Part shown: one piece after another, positions 7,037-14,847 of the stretch
Numbering within the stretch: the stretch's first letter is position 1
Layout of the letters: each line of letters opens with the position of its first letter
Assembly (NCBI GenBank): GCA_934746785.1
Contig: CAKVFO010000043.1
Span: 1-23,722, forward strand
Length of the DNA stretch: 23,722 nucleotides
Direction of reading: 5' to 3'
DNA from: an uncultured Clostridium sp.
GTDB lineage: Bacteria > Bacillota > Clostridia > Clostridiales > Clostridiaceae
Program-made: the position numbers and the translations under genes
The notes under the pieces: model-generated
What the model was told of the DNA's origin: nothing
The model's database searches: none
The model's input: the letters and a program-made list of their open reading frames with translations, nothing else

Positions 7037-8068
7037 TTATAGTTTATCTTCATAAGTTTTAACTTTTAATTCATCTTTTAATTCTTGTAATTTATCTTGA
7101 AAAGCTTCTTGTTCTTTTTGTGATTTTAAAGTACTAGAAATAGTTTGTTTTAAAGAATCATTTAATGGCTCTACACATCTTTCTGGATAAACAGCTGTAT
7201 TCATTATTAAATGATATCCATAACTAGTCTTTACTAAATCTGAAACTTGATTTGCTGGTAAATTCTTGAATCCCTCTGTAAATTCCTTAACCATTTGATT
7301 ATTTTCAAATGTTACACGTCCTAAATCTTGATATAAACTACCTTTAAATTGTTCTTCTTCTGAAACTTCTTTTAATGACTTACCAGCAAGTACTTCTTGT
7401 CTTGCTGCTTCAGCTTTTGCTTTTGCTGCCTCATCAGCTCCTGCTGGTTCATTACCTTGCGCATCTTTTTCTGGTTGGAATAACAAATGAACAACATCTG
7501 CTCCTGCATCATAAGTATAAGTATCTTGGTTGTCATTATAATAATTTTCTATATCTTCATCTGTAACTTCTATATCAGACATCATAGATTCATAAACTTG
7601 ATTTGTAATTAAACTCTTTCTTATATAATCCTTAAAGCTATCTTCAGTATATCCATATTGTTCTAGTTGATTATCGAAATCATCAGCATTTTGATCTTTA
7701 ACTTGATTAAATTGTTCTTCAACTTTATCATCAAATTCATCATCACTACCTACATTATACTTGTCCCTACTTTGTAGAAGAACTTCTTCTGTAACTAGAT
7801 TTTGTAAAGCATTTTGTCTATATTTCTTTAAAGTTTCCTTTATGCTTTCATTTGATTCATAATCATCACCATATTGTTCTTTGTATTGTTCTATAGTTGA
7901 TTTTAATAATTTATCAACATCATCTCTTGTAATTTTTGTTTTTCCAACCTTAGCTAATACTGTTTTCCCCTTTGACTCCTCTGTTCTTTCTACCATATTA
8001 CAACCCGCAAAAGATGCTGCCATAGTTCCAGCTATAGCCAAAGTTATCAACTTCTTAATTTTTTTCAA
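7037..8068 (-). CDS. prsA: PrsA-like foldase lipoprotein, copy 1 (peptidyl-prolyl isomerase)
   Basis: 343 residues. An N-terminal lipoprotein signal has a KKIKK head, a hydrophobic core and the lipobox FAGC with Cys23 as lipidation site. A SurA-like helical region follows (about 25-180), then a parvulin-type rotamase domain (about 185-300: VVHLLF, DLGRVTFENNQMVKEF, SDLVKTSYGYHLI). PrsA proteins sit on the outer face of the membrane and help secreted proteins fold. Start choice: an ATG at 8072-8074 is only one nt from the ribosome binding site GAGGG. The TTG at 8066-8068 is 7 nt away and aligns with the TTG start of the neighbouring paralogue. It has its own promoter and terminator. Confidence 0.9.
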   Translation of the reverse strand: MKKIKKLITLAIAGTMAASFAGCNMVERTEESKGKTVLAKVGKTKITRDDVDKLLKSTIEQYKEQYGDDYESNESIKETLKKYRQNALQNLVTEEVLLQSRDKYNVGSDDEFDDKVEEQFNQVKDQNADDFDNQLEQYGYTEDSFKDYIRKSLITNQVYESMMSDIEVTDEDIENYYNDNQDTYTYDAGADVVHLLFQPEKDAQGNEPAGADEAAKAKAEAARQEVLAGKSLKEVSEEEQFKGSLYQDLGRVTFENNQMVKEFTEGFKNLPANQVSDLVKTSYGYHLIMNTAVYPERCVEPLNDSLKQTISSTLKSQKEQEAFQDKLQELKDELKVKTYEDKL

Positions 8069-8131
8069 AGCCATTCCCTCACTTTTCTATTTATTAATAG
8101 GTTATAACGACATATTAAACGACATACTTAA

Positions 8132-8160
8132 AGTATATCAATCCCATTACTATAGTTCAA
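8132..8160 (-). promoter_or_regulatory. sigma-A promoter of prsA copy 1
   Basis: On the minus strand TTGAAC (8160-8155), a 17-nt spacer and TATACT (8137-8132). The -10 context TTGATATACT and the downstream TATGTCGTT motif (here present twice) also occur at the promoter of the second prsA gene. Confidence 0.8.
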
Positions 8161-8318
8161 ACGTTTTCTTCCTTTTTTTCACTAGTTTTCCATATGATTT
8201 TTTCATATTTCTTAAAAATACTCTAATATATGCTTTTTATCTTTTATTTCTAACAATTGATATTTCTGTTTATTTGTTTAAAACTAAAGTAAATTTTGCT
8301 TTTTAATTATTTTTTAAC

Positions 8319-8402
8319 GTATTGGAAAGCTTGCATATCAGAAGGCCAGTAATAATCAGCACTCCCTTTCAAAAAAAGTTTCAGATTTTCTAAACATTAA
8401 AA
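8319..8402 (-). repeat. dispersed terminator-associated repeat, copy D
   Basis: The core 8345-8402 matches the copy at 17093-17150 over nearly 60 nt, including the identical segment GCCAGTAATAATCAG on the plus strand. The outer ends, plus-strand TTTTAACGTATTGGAAA (near 8322) and minus-strand TTTTAATGTTTAGAAAA (from 8402), are imperfect inverted repeats (about 13 of 17), so the element may have terminal inverted repeats. Confidence 0.6.
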
Positions 8403-8404
8403 TT

Positions 8405-8440
8405 AAAGCTAGTAGAACTAACTTAATTCCTACTAGCTTT
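8405..8440 (-). terminator. intrinsic terminator of the upstream prsA gene
   Basis: A perfect 11-bp stem AAAGCTAGTAG (8405-8415) with CTACTAGCTTT (8430-8440), 14-nt loop, followed on the minus strand by an interrupted T-run (AATTTTAA). It is 5 nt past the stop of the gene at 8446-9489. Confidence 0.8.
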
Positions 8441-8445
8441 CTTCA

Positions 8446-9489
8446 TTATATTCTATTTTCGTAAATCTTAATTTTTATATCTTTCTTTAATTCTTCTATT
8501 TTATTATTATAAGCAGATTCTTGCTTATTGTATAATAAATCATTCTTTATCTTTCCTTTAAGTTCATCATTTAATGGCTCAACTTTATCTTCTGGATAAA
8601 CTGCAGTATTTACTATAACATGATAGCCAAAACTAGTTTTTACAACATCTGAAACTTTTCCAGCTGGAAGTACCTTAAATGCATCTTCAAATTCTTGAAC
8701 CATGCCACTATTCTCAAAACTTACACGCCCTAAATCTTCATATTTACATGAATCTTTGAATTCATCACTCTTAGATATATCTTCTAAAGATTGACCAGCT
8801 AAAGCTCTTTGCCTAATCTTCTCAGCTTCTGCCTTTGCTTTTTCCTCAGAACCCTCTACAACATTTCCATCAGAATCCTTTTCTACTGAAACTAAAATAT
8901 GAGTTACATCAGCACCTGCTTTTGTTGTATATTTATCTATATTGTCATTATATCCTTTTTCTATGTCCTCATCTGTCACTTCTGCATCTGCAGTCATAGC
9001 ATCAACAACCATTGTTAATATAGCTTGAGTTTTTAAATACTCTTTAAAGCTCTCATCATTGTATCCATATTGTTCTATAAAGCTTTCATAAGATTCATCT
9101 GATCCTAGGGCTTCTCTATAATAAGTAACTCTTTCATCCACTTCAGATTGAATCTCTTCATCACTCGGATTTACACCAAGCTTATCTTTACTTTGTAATA
9201 AAACTTCTTGATCAACTAATCCTTCTAATTGTTTAGTTCTTAATGATTTTAAGTTTGCTTTTATACTTTCATTTGACTCAAAATCATCTCCATAATTTTG
9301 CTTGTAGTAATCTAAATAAGTTTTTAAAGCTCCATCCACATCTGCTTTTGTTATTTTCTTATTACCCACTTTAGCCAAAACAGTTTTTTGTTTAGATTCT
9401 TCCGTTCTCTCTATCATGCTGCATCCCGCAAACGAAAATACCATCATTCCTGTTAAAGCTATTGAAACTAAGTTTTTTATCTTCTTCAA
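8446..9489 (-). CDS. prsA: PrsA-like foldase lipoprotein, copy 2 (peptidyl-prolyl isomerase)
   Basis: 347 residues, a paralogue of the next gene along its whole length. Lipobox FAGC with Cys23, followed by the shared segment MIERTEESKQKTVLAKVG. A helical chaperone part is followed by a parvulin domain (about 190-305: VTHILVSVEKD, EDLGRVSFENSGMVQEF, SDVVKTSFGYHVIVNTAVYPE). It is an extracytoplasmic foldase anchored by lipid. The start is TTG (9487-9489), with GAGGG 6 nt upstream; no better codon is available. It lies behind mfd but carries its own promoter at 9541-9569, so it need not depend on mfd transcription. Confidence 0.92.
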   Translation of the reverse strand: MKKIKNLVSIALTGMMVFSFAGCSMIERTEESKQKTVLAKVGNKKITKADVDGALKTYLDYYKQNYGDDFESNESIKANLKSLRTKQLEGLVDQEVLLQSKDKLGVNPSDEEIQSEVDERVTYYREALGSDESYESFIEQYGYNDESFKEYLKTQAILTMVVDAMTADAEVTDEDIEKGYNDNIDKYTTKAGADVTHILVSVEKDSDGNVVEGSEEKAKAEAEKIRQRALAGQSLEDISKSDEFKDSCKYEDLGRVSFENSGMVQEFEDAFKVLPAGKVSDVVKTSFGYHVIVNTAVYPEDKVEPLNDELKGKIKNDLLYNKQESAYNNKIEELKKDIKIKIYENRI

Positions 9490-9540
9490 AGTAATCCCTC
9501 ACTTTTTTGATTTTTATCATAGGTTCAACGACATATTTTT

Positions 9541-9569
9541 AGTATATCAACATTTTTTTCTTTATTCAA
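9541..9569 (-). promoter_or_regulatory. sigma-A promoter of prsA copy 2
   Basis: On the minus strand TTGAAT (9569-9564), a 17-nt spacer and TATACT (9546-9541), with TTGATATACT context and a downstream TATGTCGTT motif as at copy 1. The -35 lies 12 nt beyond the mfd stop codon. Confidence 0.8.
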
Positions 9570-9580
9570 ACACTTATTTA

Positions 9581-12500
9581 TTACCTTTTGGACTTTTTGC
9601 TTAACTCATCCATCATTTCCTTGAAAAATTTCAACATCTCTTCCCTATTCATTTCTTTATCCACGAAAACAAATGAAGGTTCTTCTCCAAATTTAAGTAA
9701 TACATTCTCTTTATATTTAATTAGAATTTCTTTAAATACATTTTTATAATTATCATCATCTTTAGTAAATCTAAATATTATTTCTTTAGGAGTCTCTTTA
9801 ATTTCTTCTATAAATAACATTTTAGCCTTACTCTTTATATACGCAATATCCATAAGATTATAAACTGGTTGAGGTATTTCTGAATATCTATCTTCAAGTT
9901 CGTCTTTAATATCCATGTATTCCTCCATAGTTTCTAATGCAGCTATCTTTTTATAAATTGAAATCTTCTGTATTTCATCCTCTATATAATTAGAAGGTAT
10001 ATATGCATCTACTTTTAAATCAACAGTTGTTTCTACTGGTTCTTTATCTATATCACCTTTAACTAACTTAATTGTATCTTCAAGCATTCTACAATATAAA
10101 TCATATCCTATAGCTGCCATATGACCATGTTGTGAAGAACCCATCATATTTCCTGCTCCTCTTATTTCTAAATCTCTCATGGCAATTTTAAATCCTGATC
10201 CTAACTCTGTAAAATCTTTTAGTGCTTTTAATCTCTTTTCAGCAACCTCTGTAAGAATCTTATCCTTAGTATATAAAAGATACGCATATGCAATTCTATT
10301 TGAACGCCCTACTCTTCCTCTTAATTGATATAGTTGAGATAATCCCATCTTATCTGCATTATAAACAATAATAGTATTTACATTTTGAATATCGATACCG
10401 GTCTCTATAATTGTTGTACATACAAGTACATTCTTCTCGTTATTCATAAAATCTATCATTTCATTTTCTAGTTCTCTCTCTGTCATTCTTCCATGAGCTA
10501 CTGATACCTTTGCCTCTGGAACTAGATTTTGAACATATCCAGCCATCTTATCTATATCTTCTACTCTGTTATATACAAAATAAACCTGGCCGCCTCTACT
10601 AATTTCCCTAATTATAGCATCTCTTATAAGTTGATCATTCTGTTCAACAACATATGTTTGAATAGGATACCTTTCTTCTGGAGGAGTTTCTATAACTGAT
10701 ATATCTCTAACTCCAGTCAATGACATATGAAGAGTTCTTGGAATAGGTGTTGCACTTAATGTTAGTACATCAACATTCTTCTTTATATTTTTTATCTTTT
10801 CCTTTTGAGCTACTCCAAATCTTTGTTCTTCATCTACTATTAATAATCCTAAATCTTTAAAGTTAATGTCTTTTGAAACAAGTCTATGTGTTCCTATTAA
10901 TATATCAACATTTCCTTCTTTAACAGCTTGTAATGTAGCTTTTTGTTCCTTAGCTGTTCTAAATCTACTTACCATATCAATTGTTACTGGGAAATCTGAA
11001 AATCTTTTAGTCAAATTTTTATAATGCTGCTCTGCTAATATAGTTGTTGGAACTAAGAATGCAACTTGCTTCCCATCCATAACAGCCTTAAATGCTGCCC
11101 TTACTGCTACTTCTGTTTTTCCATAACCAACATCACCACATAAAAGTCTATCCATTGATTTATCAGATTCCATATCAGCCTTTATTTCTTCAATACAAGC
11201 TAATTGATCTGGTGTCTCATCATATGGAAATTCATCTTCAAACTGTCTCTGCCATTGAGTATCTTTTGAAAATTTATGACCTTTCATAGTAGCTCTAGCT
11301 GCATAAAGCTTCATTAAATCTTTTGCTATTTCATTTATAGACTTCTTAACTTTTGCTTTAGCCTTAGTCCATTCATTACTTCCTAGCTTATTAACTTTAG
11401 GTGTTTTTCCTTCACTACCAATATATTTCTGTACTAAATCTAGTTGTTCTACAGGAACATAAAGTTTATCACCTTTATCATAGATAATATCAAGATAATC
11501 TCTTTTATTACCGCCAACTTCAATTTGCTTAATTCCTTTATAAACACCTATACCATGATTTGCATGTACAACATAATCTCCTGGTTTAAGTTCAGCAAAA
11601 CTCGTTATTTTAGATACACCTTTAGTTTTACGCTTAGTCTTTTTTAGCTTTCTTTTAGCTGCTCCAAATACTTCTTTGTCAGAAATAACACATATTTTAT
11701 ATTCTGGGCACTCAAACCCCTTTAGTAGATTTCCAAAAGTTATTACAACTTCTCCAAATTGAATTTCATCTATCTGATCCTTGTATGTACTTTCTATTCC
11801 TCTTTCCCTTAAAGTATCTACAAGTCTTTCACCCCTAGGTCTTGTTCCTGATAAAATTACAGTTCTATATCCTAAACTTTTTTTATCTAAAATATCCTCT
11901 ATCAAAATGTCAAGCTGCCCTTGATAATGATTAAGAGAAGCTCCTCTTACCTCATACTTTGAATCTGCATTTAAAATCTCACTACTTTTACTAATTTCCT
12001 CAAGCACTATATCTACTCGTTCTTCAAGTTGACTTATAAGTTTTTCCTTTGGAATTAATAAATTGCTTTGAGATGGAAGAATATCTCCCCTTTCTAAAAA
12101 TATTGAATAGTTTTCATTAAATTCTGTATAAGTACTGTTAAGTTTACCTAAAGTTCTTGCTCTATCATCTAAAACTATCATGTACTTATCTAAATAATCA
12201 AACAATGTCTCACTATTCTTATATAACAAAGGCAAATAGCTATCTATAGTTTCAAATGTATTAGTCTCTCTAAACACTTCCATATTTCTATTTACGATTG
12301 TTTTTATCTTTTCTATTCTTTCCATATCAGAGCTATTTTTAATAACCTCTTCTAGTTCAGATTGCATAGCATTTAAAGTTTCTGCTATTACATCTTCATC
12401 AACAATCATCTCTTTAGCTGGAAATATTTTTAAAGTCTTTACCTTATCTATACTTCTTTGAGATTCTACATTAAAAGTTCTTATCGATTCTATTTCATCT

Positions 12501-13093
12501 CCAAATAACTCTATTCTATATGGATAAATAGAATCTGGCGGGAACACGTCTAAAAGTCCTCCACGAAGTGAGAACTCTCCTTTACCTTCAACTATTTCAA
12601 CTCTTTCATATCCACCTTCAACTAAAACCTTCGATATATCATCAAAACTTACTTCTTTGCCTACCTTTAACGATAATTTATGATTCGTAAATAATTTTTT
12701 TGGAGTATATGCAGAAGCAAATGCATCTATAGAAGTTACTACAATTCCTTTTTTCCTCTCTAATATTTCTTTTATAACCCTTAACCTAGCCCATCTCAAG
12801 TCTCCCGATATAGCATCAACATTATAAAAAACTACTTCCTTTGCTGGGAAATATGAAACATTACTTGTATATAAATTTAAATCTTCATATAAATTCTTTG
12901 CTTCCATATCATTATGAGTTATTATAACTACTGGTCTTTCAAAACTTTCATATACCGAATTAACGAAATATGCTTTAGAAGATTCCGATAATCCTGATAC
13001 TTCAACCAACTTATCTTTTTCTTCTATATCACTCTTTATACTGGAAAACTTATCGCTAGTAATTAAGGGTTCAACTAACCCTTTTAATCTCAT
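9581..13093 (-). CDS. mfd: transcription-repair coupling factor Mfd
   Basis: 1170 residues. An N-terminal UvrB-like region (about 1-340) carries the UvrA-binding function. Then come the RNA polymerase interacting domain (about 495-565, GDYVVHANHGIGVYKGI), the RecG-like translocase with Walker A GDVGYGKTE (653-661), DEEQ (754-757) and TLSATPIPRT, and a C-terminal TRCF domain. Mfd pushes stalled RNA polymerase off damaged DNA and recruits UvrA. Start choice: an ATG at 13103-13105 is also in frame, but AAGG abuts it directly. The ATG at 13091-13093 (MRLKGLVEPL) is better spaced from AAGGATGGTG. It follows pth with almost no gap and no terminator, so they form an operon. Confidence 0.96.
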   Translation of the reverse strand: MRLKGLVEPLITSDKFSSIKSDIEEKDKLVEVSGLSESSKAYFVNSVYESFERPVVIITHNDMEAKNLYEDLNLYTSNVSYFPAKEVVFYNVDAISGDLRWARLRVIKEILERKKGIVVTSIDAFASAYTPKKLFTNHKLSLKVGKEVSFDDISKVLVEGGYERVEIVEGKGEFSLRGGLLDVFPPDSIYPYRIELFGDEIESIRTFNVESQRSIDKVKTLKIFPAKEMIVDEDVIAETLNAMQSELEEVIKNSSDMERIEKIKTIVNRNMEVFRETNTFETIDSYLPLLYKNSETLFDYLDKYMIVLDDRARTLGKLNSTYTEFNENYSIFLERGDILPSQSNLLIPKEKLISQLEERVDIVLEEISKSSEILNADSKYEVRGASLNHYQGQLDILIEDILDKKSLGYRTVILSGTRPRGERLVDTLRERGIESTYKDQIDEIQFGEVVITFGNLLKGFECPEYKICVISDKEVFGAAKRKLKKTKRKTKGVSKITSFAELKPGDYVVHANHGIGVYKGIKQIEVGGNKRDYLDIIYDKGDKLYVPVEQLDLVQKYIGSEGKTPKVNKLGSNEWTKAKAKVKKSINEIAKDLMKLYAARATMKGHKFSKDTQWQRQFEDEFPYDETPDQLACIEEIKADMESDKSMDRLLCGDVGYGKTEVAVRAAFKAVMDGKQVAFLVPTTILAEQHYKNLTKRFSDFPVTIDMVSRFRTAKEQKATLQAVKEGNVDILIGTHRLVSKDINFKDLGLLIVDEEQRFGVAQKEKIKNIKKNVDVLTLSATPIPRTLHMSLTGVRDISVIETPPEERYPIQTYVVEQNDQLIRDAIIREISRGGQVYFVYNRVEDIDKMAGYVQNLVPEAKVSVAHGRMTERELENEMIDFMNNEKNVLVCTTIIETGIDIQNVNTIIVYNADKMGLSQLYQLRGRVGRSNRIAYAYLLYTKDKILTEVAEKRLKALKDFTELGSGFKIAMRDLEIRGAGNMMGSSQHGHMAAIGYDLYCRMLEDTIKLVKGDIDKEPVETTVDLKVDAYIPSNYIEDEIQKISIYKKIAALETMEEYMDIKDELEDRYSEIPQPVYNLMDIAYIKSKAKMLFIEEIKETPKEIIFRFTKDDDNYKNVFKEILIKYKENVLLKFGEEPSFVFVDKEMNREEMLKFFKEMMDELSKKSKR

Positions 13094-13107
13094 TTTTAGC
13101 ACCATCC

Positions 13108-13683
13108 TTAAATTGTTTTTTCTAAACTAAAACCATTATATTTATTCATAGCTTCCTTAGCATCATCTTTAATTATTGTTTCTGATGCCATAACTACTGT
13201 TTCTAAAACTTTATTTAAATCTTCTCTATCCTCTTTTGAAAAAGTACCTAAAACATGCTTTACTAAATCACCTTGTGGTTTACCAACACCAACCTTTATT
13301 CTTGGAAAGACATCTGTACCTATATTGGCTATTATGTTCTTTATACCATTATGTCCTCCAGCACTTCCTTTTTCTCTTATTCTAATTCTTCCTACATCAA
13401 GGCTTACATCATCATAAATAACCAAAATATCTTCTTCTGATAACTTATAAAAATCCATGACTTCACGTACACTTTCACCGCTTAGATTCATATACGTAGT
13501 TGGTTTTAAAAGAATAACTTTTTCTCCATCAATAAAACCTTCACCATACACGCCTTTAAATTTTATCCTAGAAACTTCTATATTATACTTATCAGCAATA
13601 ACATCTATTGCATCAAAACCTATATTATGTCTTGTATTATTATACTCTCTTCCCGGATTTCCTAAACCAACTATAAGAAACAT
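13108..13683 (-). CDS. pth: peptidyl-tRNA hydrolase
   Basis: 191 residues, normal length. It frees tRNA from peptidyl-tRNA that has dropped off ribosomes. Active-site elements are present: Asn9 in LIVGLGNPG, the catalytic His19 in NTRHNIGFD, Asp91 in VIYDDVSLD, and Asn112 in GSAGGHNGIKNI. Substrate-contact motif KPTTYMNLSG is also present. The ATG at 13681-13683 has AAAGGAG upstream. In Bacillus (spoVC) it stands between ctc and mfd; here the gene on its upstream side is the HtrA-like member of a two-component operon instead. It has its own promoter. Confidence 0.97.
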   Translation of the reverse strand: MFLIVGLGNPGREYNNTRHNIGFDAIDVIADKYNIEVSRIKFKGVYGEGFIDGEKVILLKPTTYMNLSGESVREVMDFYKLSEEDILVIYDDVSLDVGRIRIREKGSAGGHNGIKNIIANIGTDVFPRIKVGVGKPQGDLVKHVLGTFSKEDREDLNKVLETVVMASETIIKDDAKEAMNKYNGFSLEKTI

Positions 13684-13722
13684 TTTTGTATCTCCTTTTT
13701 ACTCTAATTATTACTATTATTT

Positions 13723-13750
13723 ATTATACTAAATAATATATAGGTGACAA
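13723..13750 (-). promoter_or_regulatory. sigma-A promoter of pth-mfd
   Basis: On the minus strand TTGTCA (13750-13745), a 16-nt spacer and TATAAT (13728-13723), 40 nt before the pth start and just beyond the stop of the HtrA-like gene. No terminator separates that gene from pth, so read-through is possible. Confidence 0.7.
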
Positions 13751-13759
13751 AATTAAATT

Positions 13760-14833
13760 TTAATCAAATAAGATTTCCACTTTTATCTTTGTCCCATCTC
13801 TTAAAATTTCACATAAAACCTTTTCCCCTGCTTTTTTATTTTTAATAACTTCGTTAACATCTTCTAAAGATAATATATTTTTATCCCCCATAGACATTAT
13901 AATATCTGTAGGAAGAAGTCCTGCTTTAGCTGCAATTCCACTTGGTGTTACATTTTGAATATATAATCCTCTAACACCACTTTTCTCATCATCTATTATC
14001 TGACCACTAATCCCAATCTTATCTGTAAACCGAATTATATTATTAACAATATTCTTTAAATCTTTTGCACTTAAGACATTATATAATTGATTATTTTTAA
14101 GATCTTTATTAAAAGTATAACTATTAAACCCAATAAGTTCTCCCTTTACATTACACAATGCTCCTCCAATATTTGCGTCATTAATGGCTGCACTTGTCTG
14201 AATCACCTTATAAACATCGCCACTTTTAACTTTATATACTTTTGAATTGATAGATGATATAACGCCAACTGTAACCATTCCTATAAAATCATTTGAAATA
14301 GAATTTCCTACAGCAACAGATAAATTTCCTTCTTTCATATCTCCCTCATGTATAACCACAGGTACAAGTCCATCTGAATTCACTTTTATAACTGCTACAT
14401 CTGCATCTTCATCAGCTGCTATCAATACTGCACTCACTGGTTCTTTAGCTAATGAAGGAAATTTAACTGATATATTTTTCATTTTTGCAATCTTTGAATA
14501 ACTTGTAACTATATATCCTTGTTCATCAAGAATTATTCCTGTAACATTTCCATCTTCCTCAACATTAACTGTTAATTTTTCTGGAGAATCACTTATAGTA
14601 ACTATTGAATGAGAAACTTTGGTTATTCCCCTTGAAACTACTTCATCAATATTGAAATCATCTTTCTCATAATCATAGATAGAACTTTCCTTTAACATAT
14701 TTCTAATTATACTTTTTGAGACTAAAGCCCCGCTTAACACAGCTACTAAAATTAATATCAATATTGATAGAATAACTTTGAAATACTTAGATTTCCTTTT
14801 TATCATTATTCTATAATTTCCACTCTCTTTCAT
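13760..14833 (-). CDS. HtrA-like membrane-anchored pseudoprotease with PDZ domain
   Basis: 357 residues from the ATG at 14831-14833, which has AGGGG 9 nt upstream; an earlier ATG at 14849-14851 overlaps the kinase stop but lacks a clear ribosome binding site. One membrane anchor (about 18-39), an S1C (HtrA/DegP) trypsin-like fold (about 60-245), and a PDZ domain (about 275-355: GLYIQNVTPSGIAAKAGLLPTD). The active site is broken. The usual TNNHV reads TSYSK, so His becomes Ser113. Asp145 is kept in DVAVIK. GNSGGP reads ANIGGA, so the nucleophile Ser becomes Ile222. Hydrolysis by this mechanism is therefore unlikely. It is the last gene of the regulator-kinase operon and probably acts as a binding or sensory partner outside the membrane; that role is inference. 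Confidence 0.85.
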   Translation of the reverse strand: MKESGNYRIMIKRKSKYFKVILSILILILVAVLSGALVSKSIIRNMLKESSIYDYEKDDFNIDEVVSRGITKVSHSIVTISDSPEKLTVNVEEDGNVTGIILDEQGYIVTSYSKIAKMKNISVKFPSLAKEPVSAVLIAADEDADVAVIKVNSDGLVPVVIHEGDMKEGNLSVAVGNSISNDFIGMVTVGVISSINSKVYKVKSGDVYKVIQTSAAINDANIGGALCNVKGELIGFNSYTFNKDLKNNQLYNVLSAKDLKNIVNNIIRFTDKIGISGQIIDDEKSGVRGLYIQNVTPSGIAAKAGLLPTDIIMSMGDKNILSLEDVNEVIKNKKAGEKVLCEILRDGTKIKVEILFD

Positions 14834-14847
14834 TTTTATTGCCCCTA

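Larger units (their letters stand above)
8069..8445. other. intergenic region between the two prsA genes
   Basis: About 375 nt without a gene. It holds the promoter and leader of copy 1 (8075-8160), an AT-rich stretch with nothing recognisable (about 8161-8318), a dispersed repeat (8319-8402) and the terminator of copy 2 (8405-8440). Confidence 0.7.

Noticed and set aside
7375..7566. Plus-strand open frames inside prsA, mfd, glmU, spoVG and purR (for example 7375-7566, 11092-11289, 19027-19242, 20751-21101)
   Set aside because: They lie opposite well-recognised genes, lack ribosome binding sites, and their translations are low-complexity (Leu/His/Ile-rich) mirror images of the real coding strand.
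7881..8306. Plus-strand open frame of 141 codons reaching into the prsA intergenic region
   Set aside because: About half is the complement of prsA, the rest runs through the prsA promoter and AT-rich gap; no ribosome binding site or recognisable domain.
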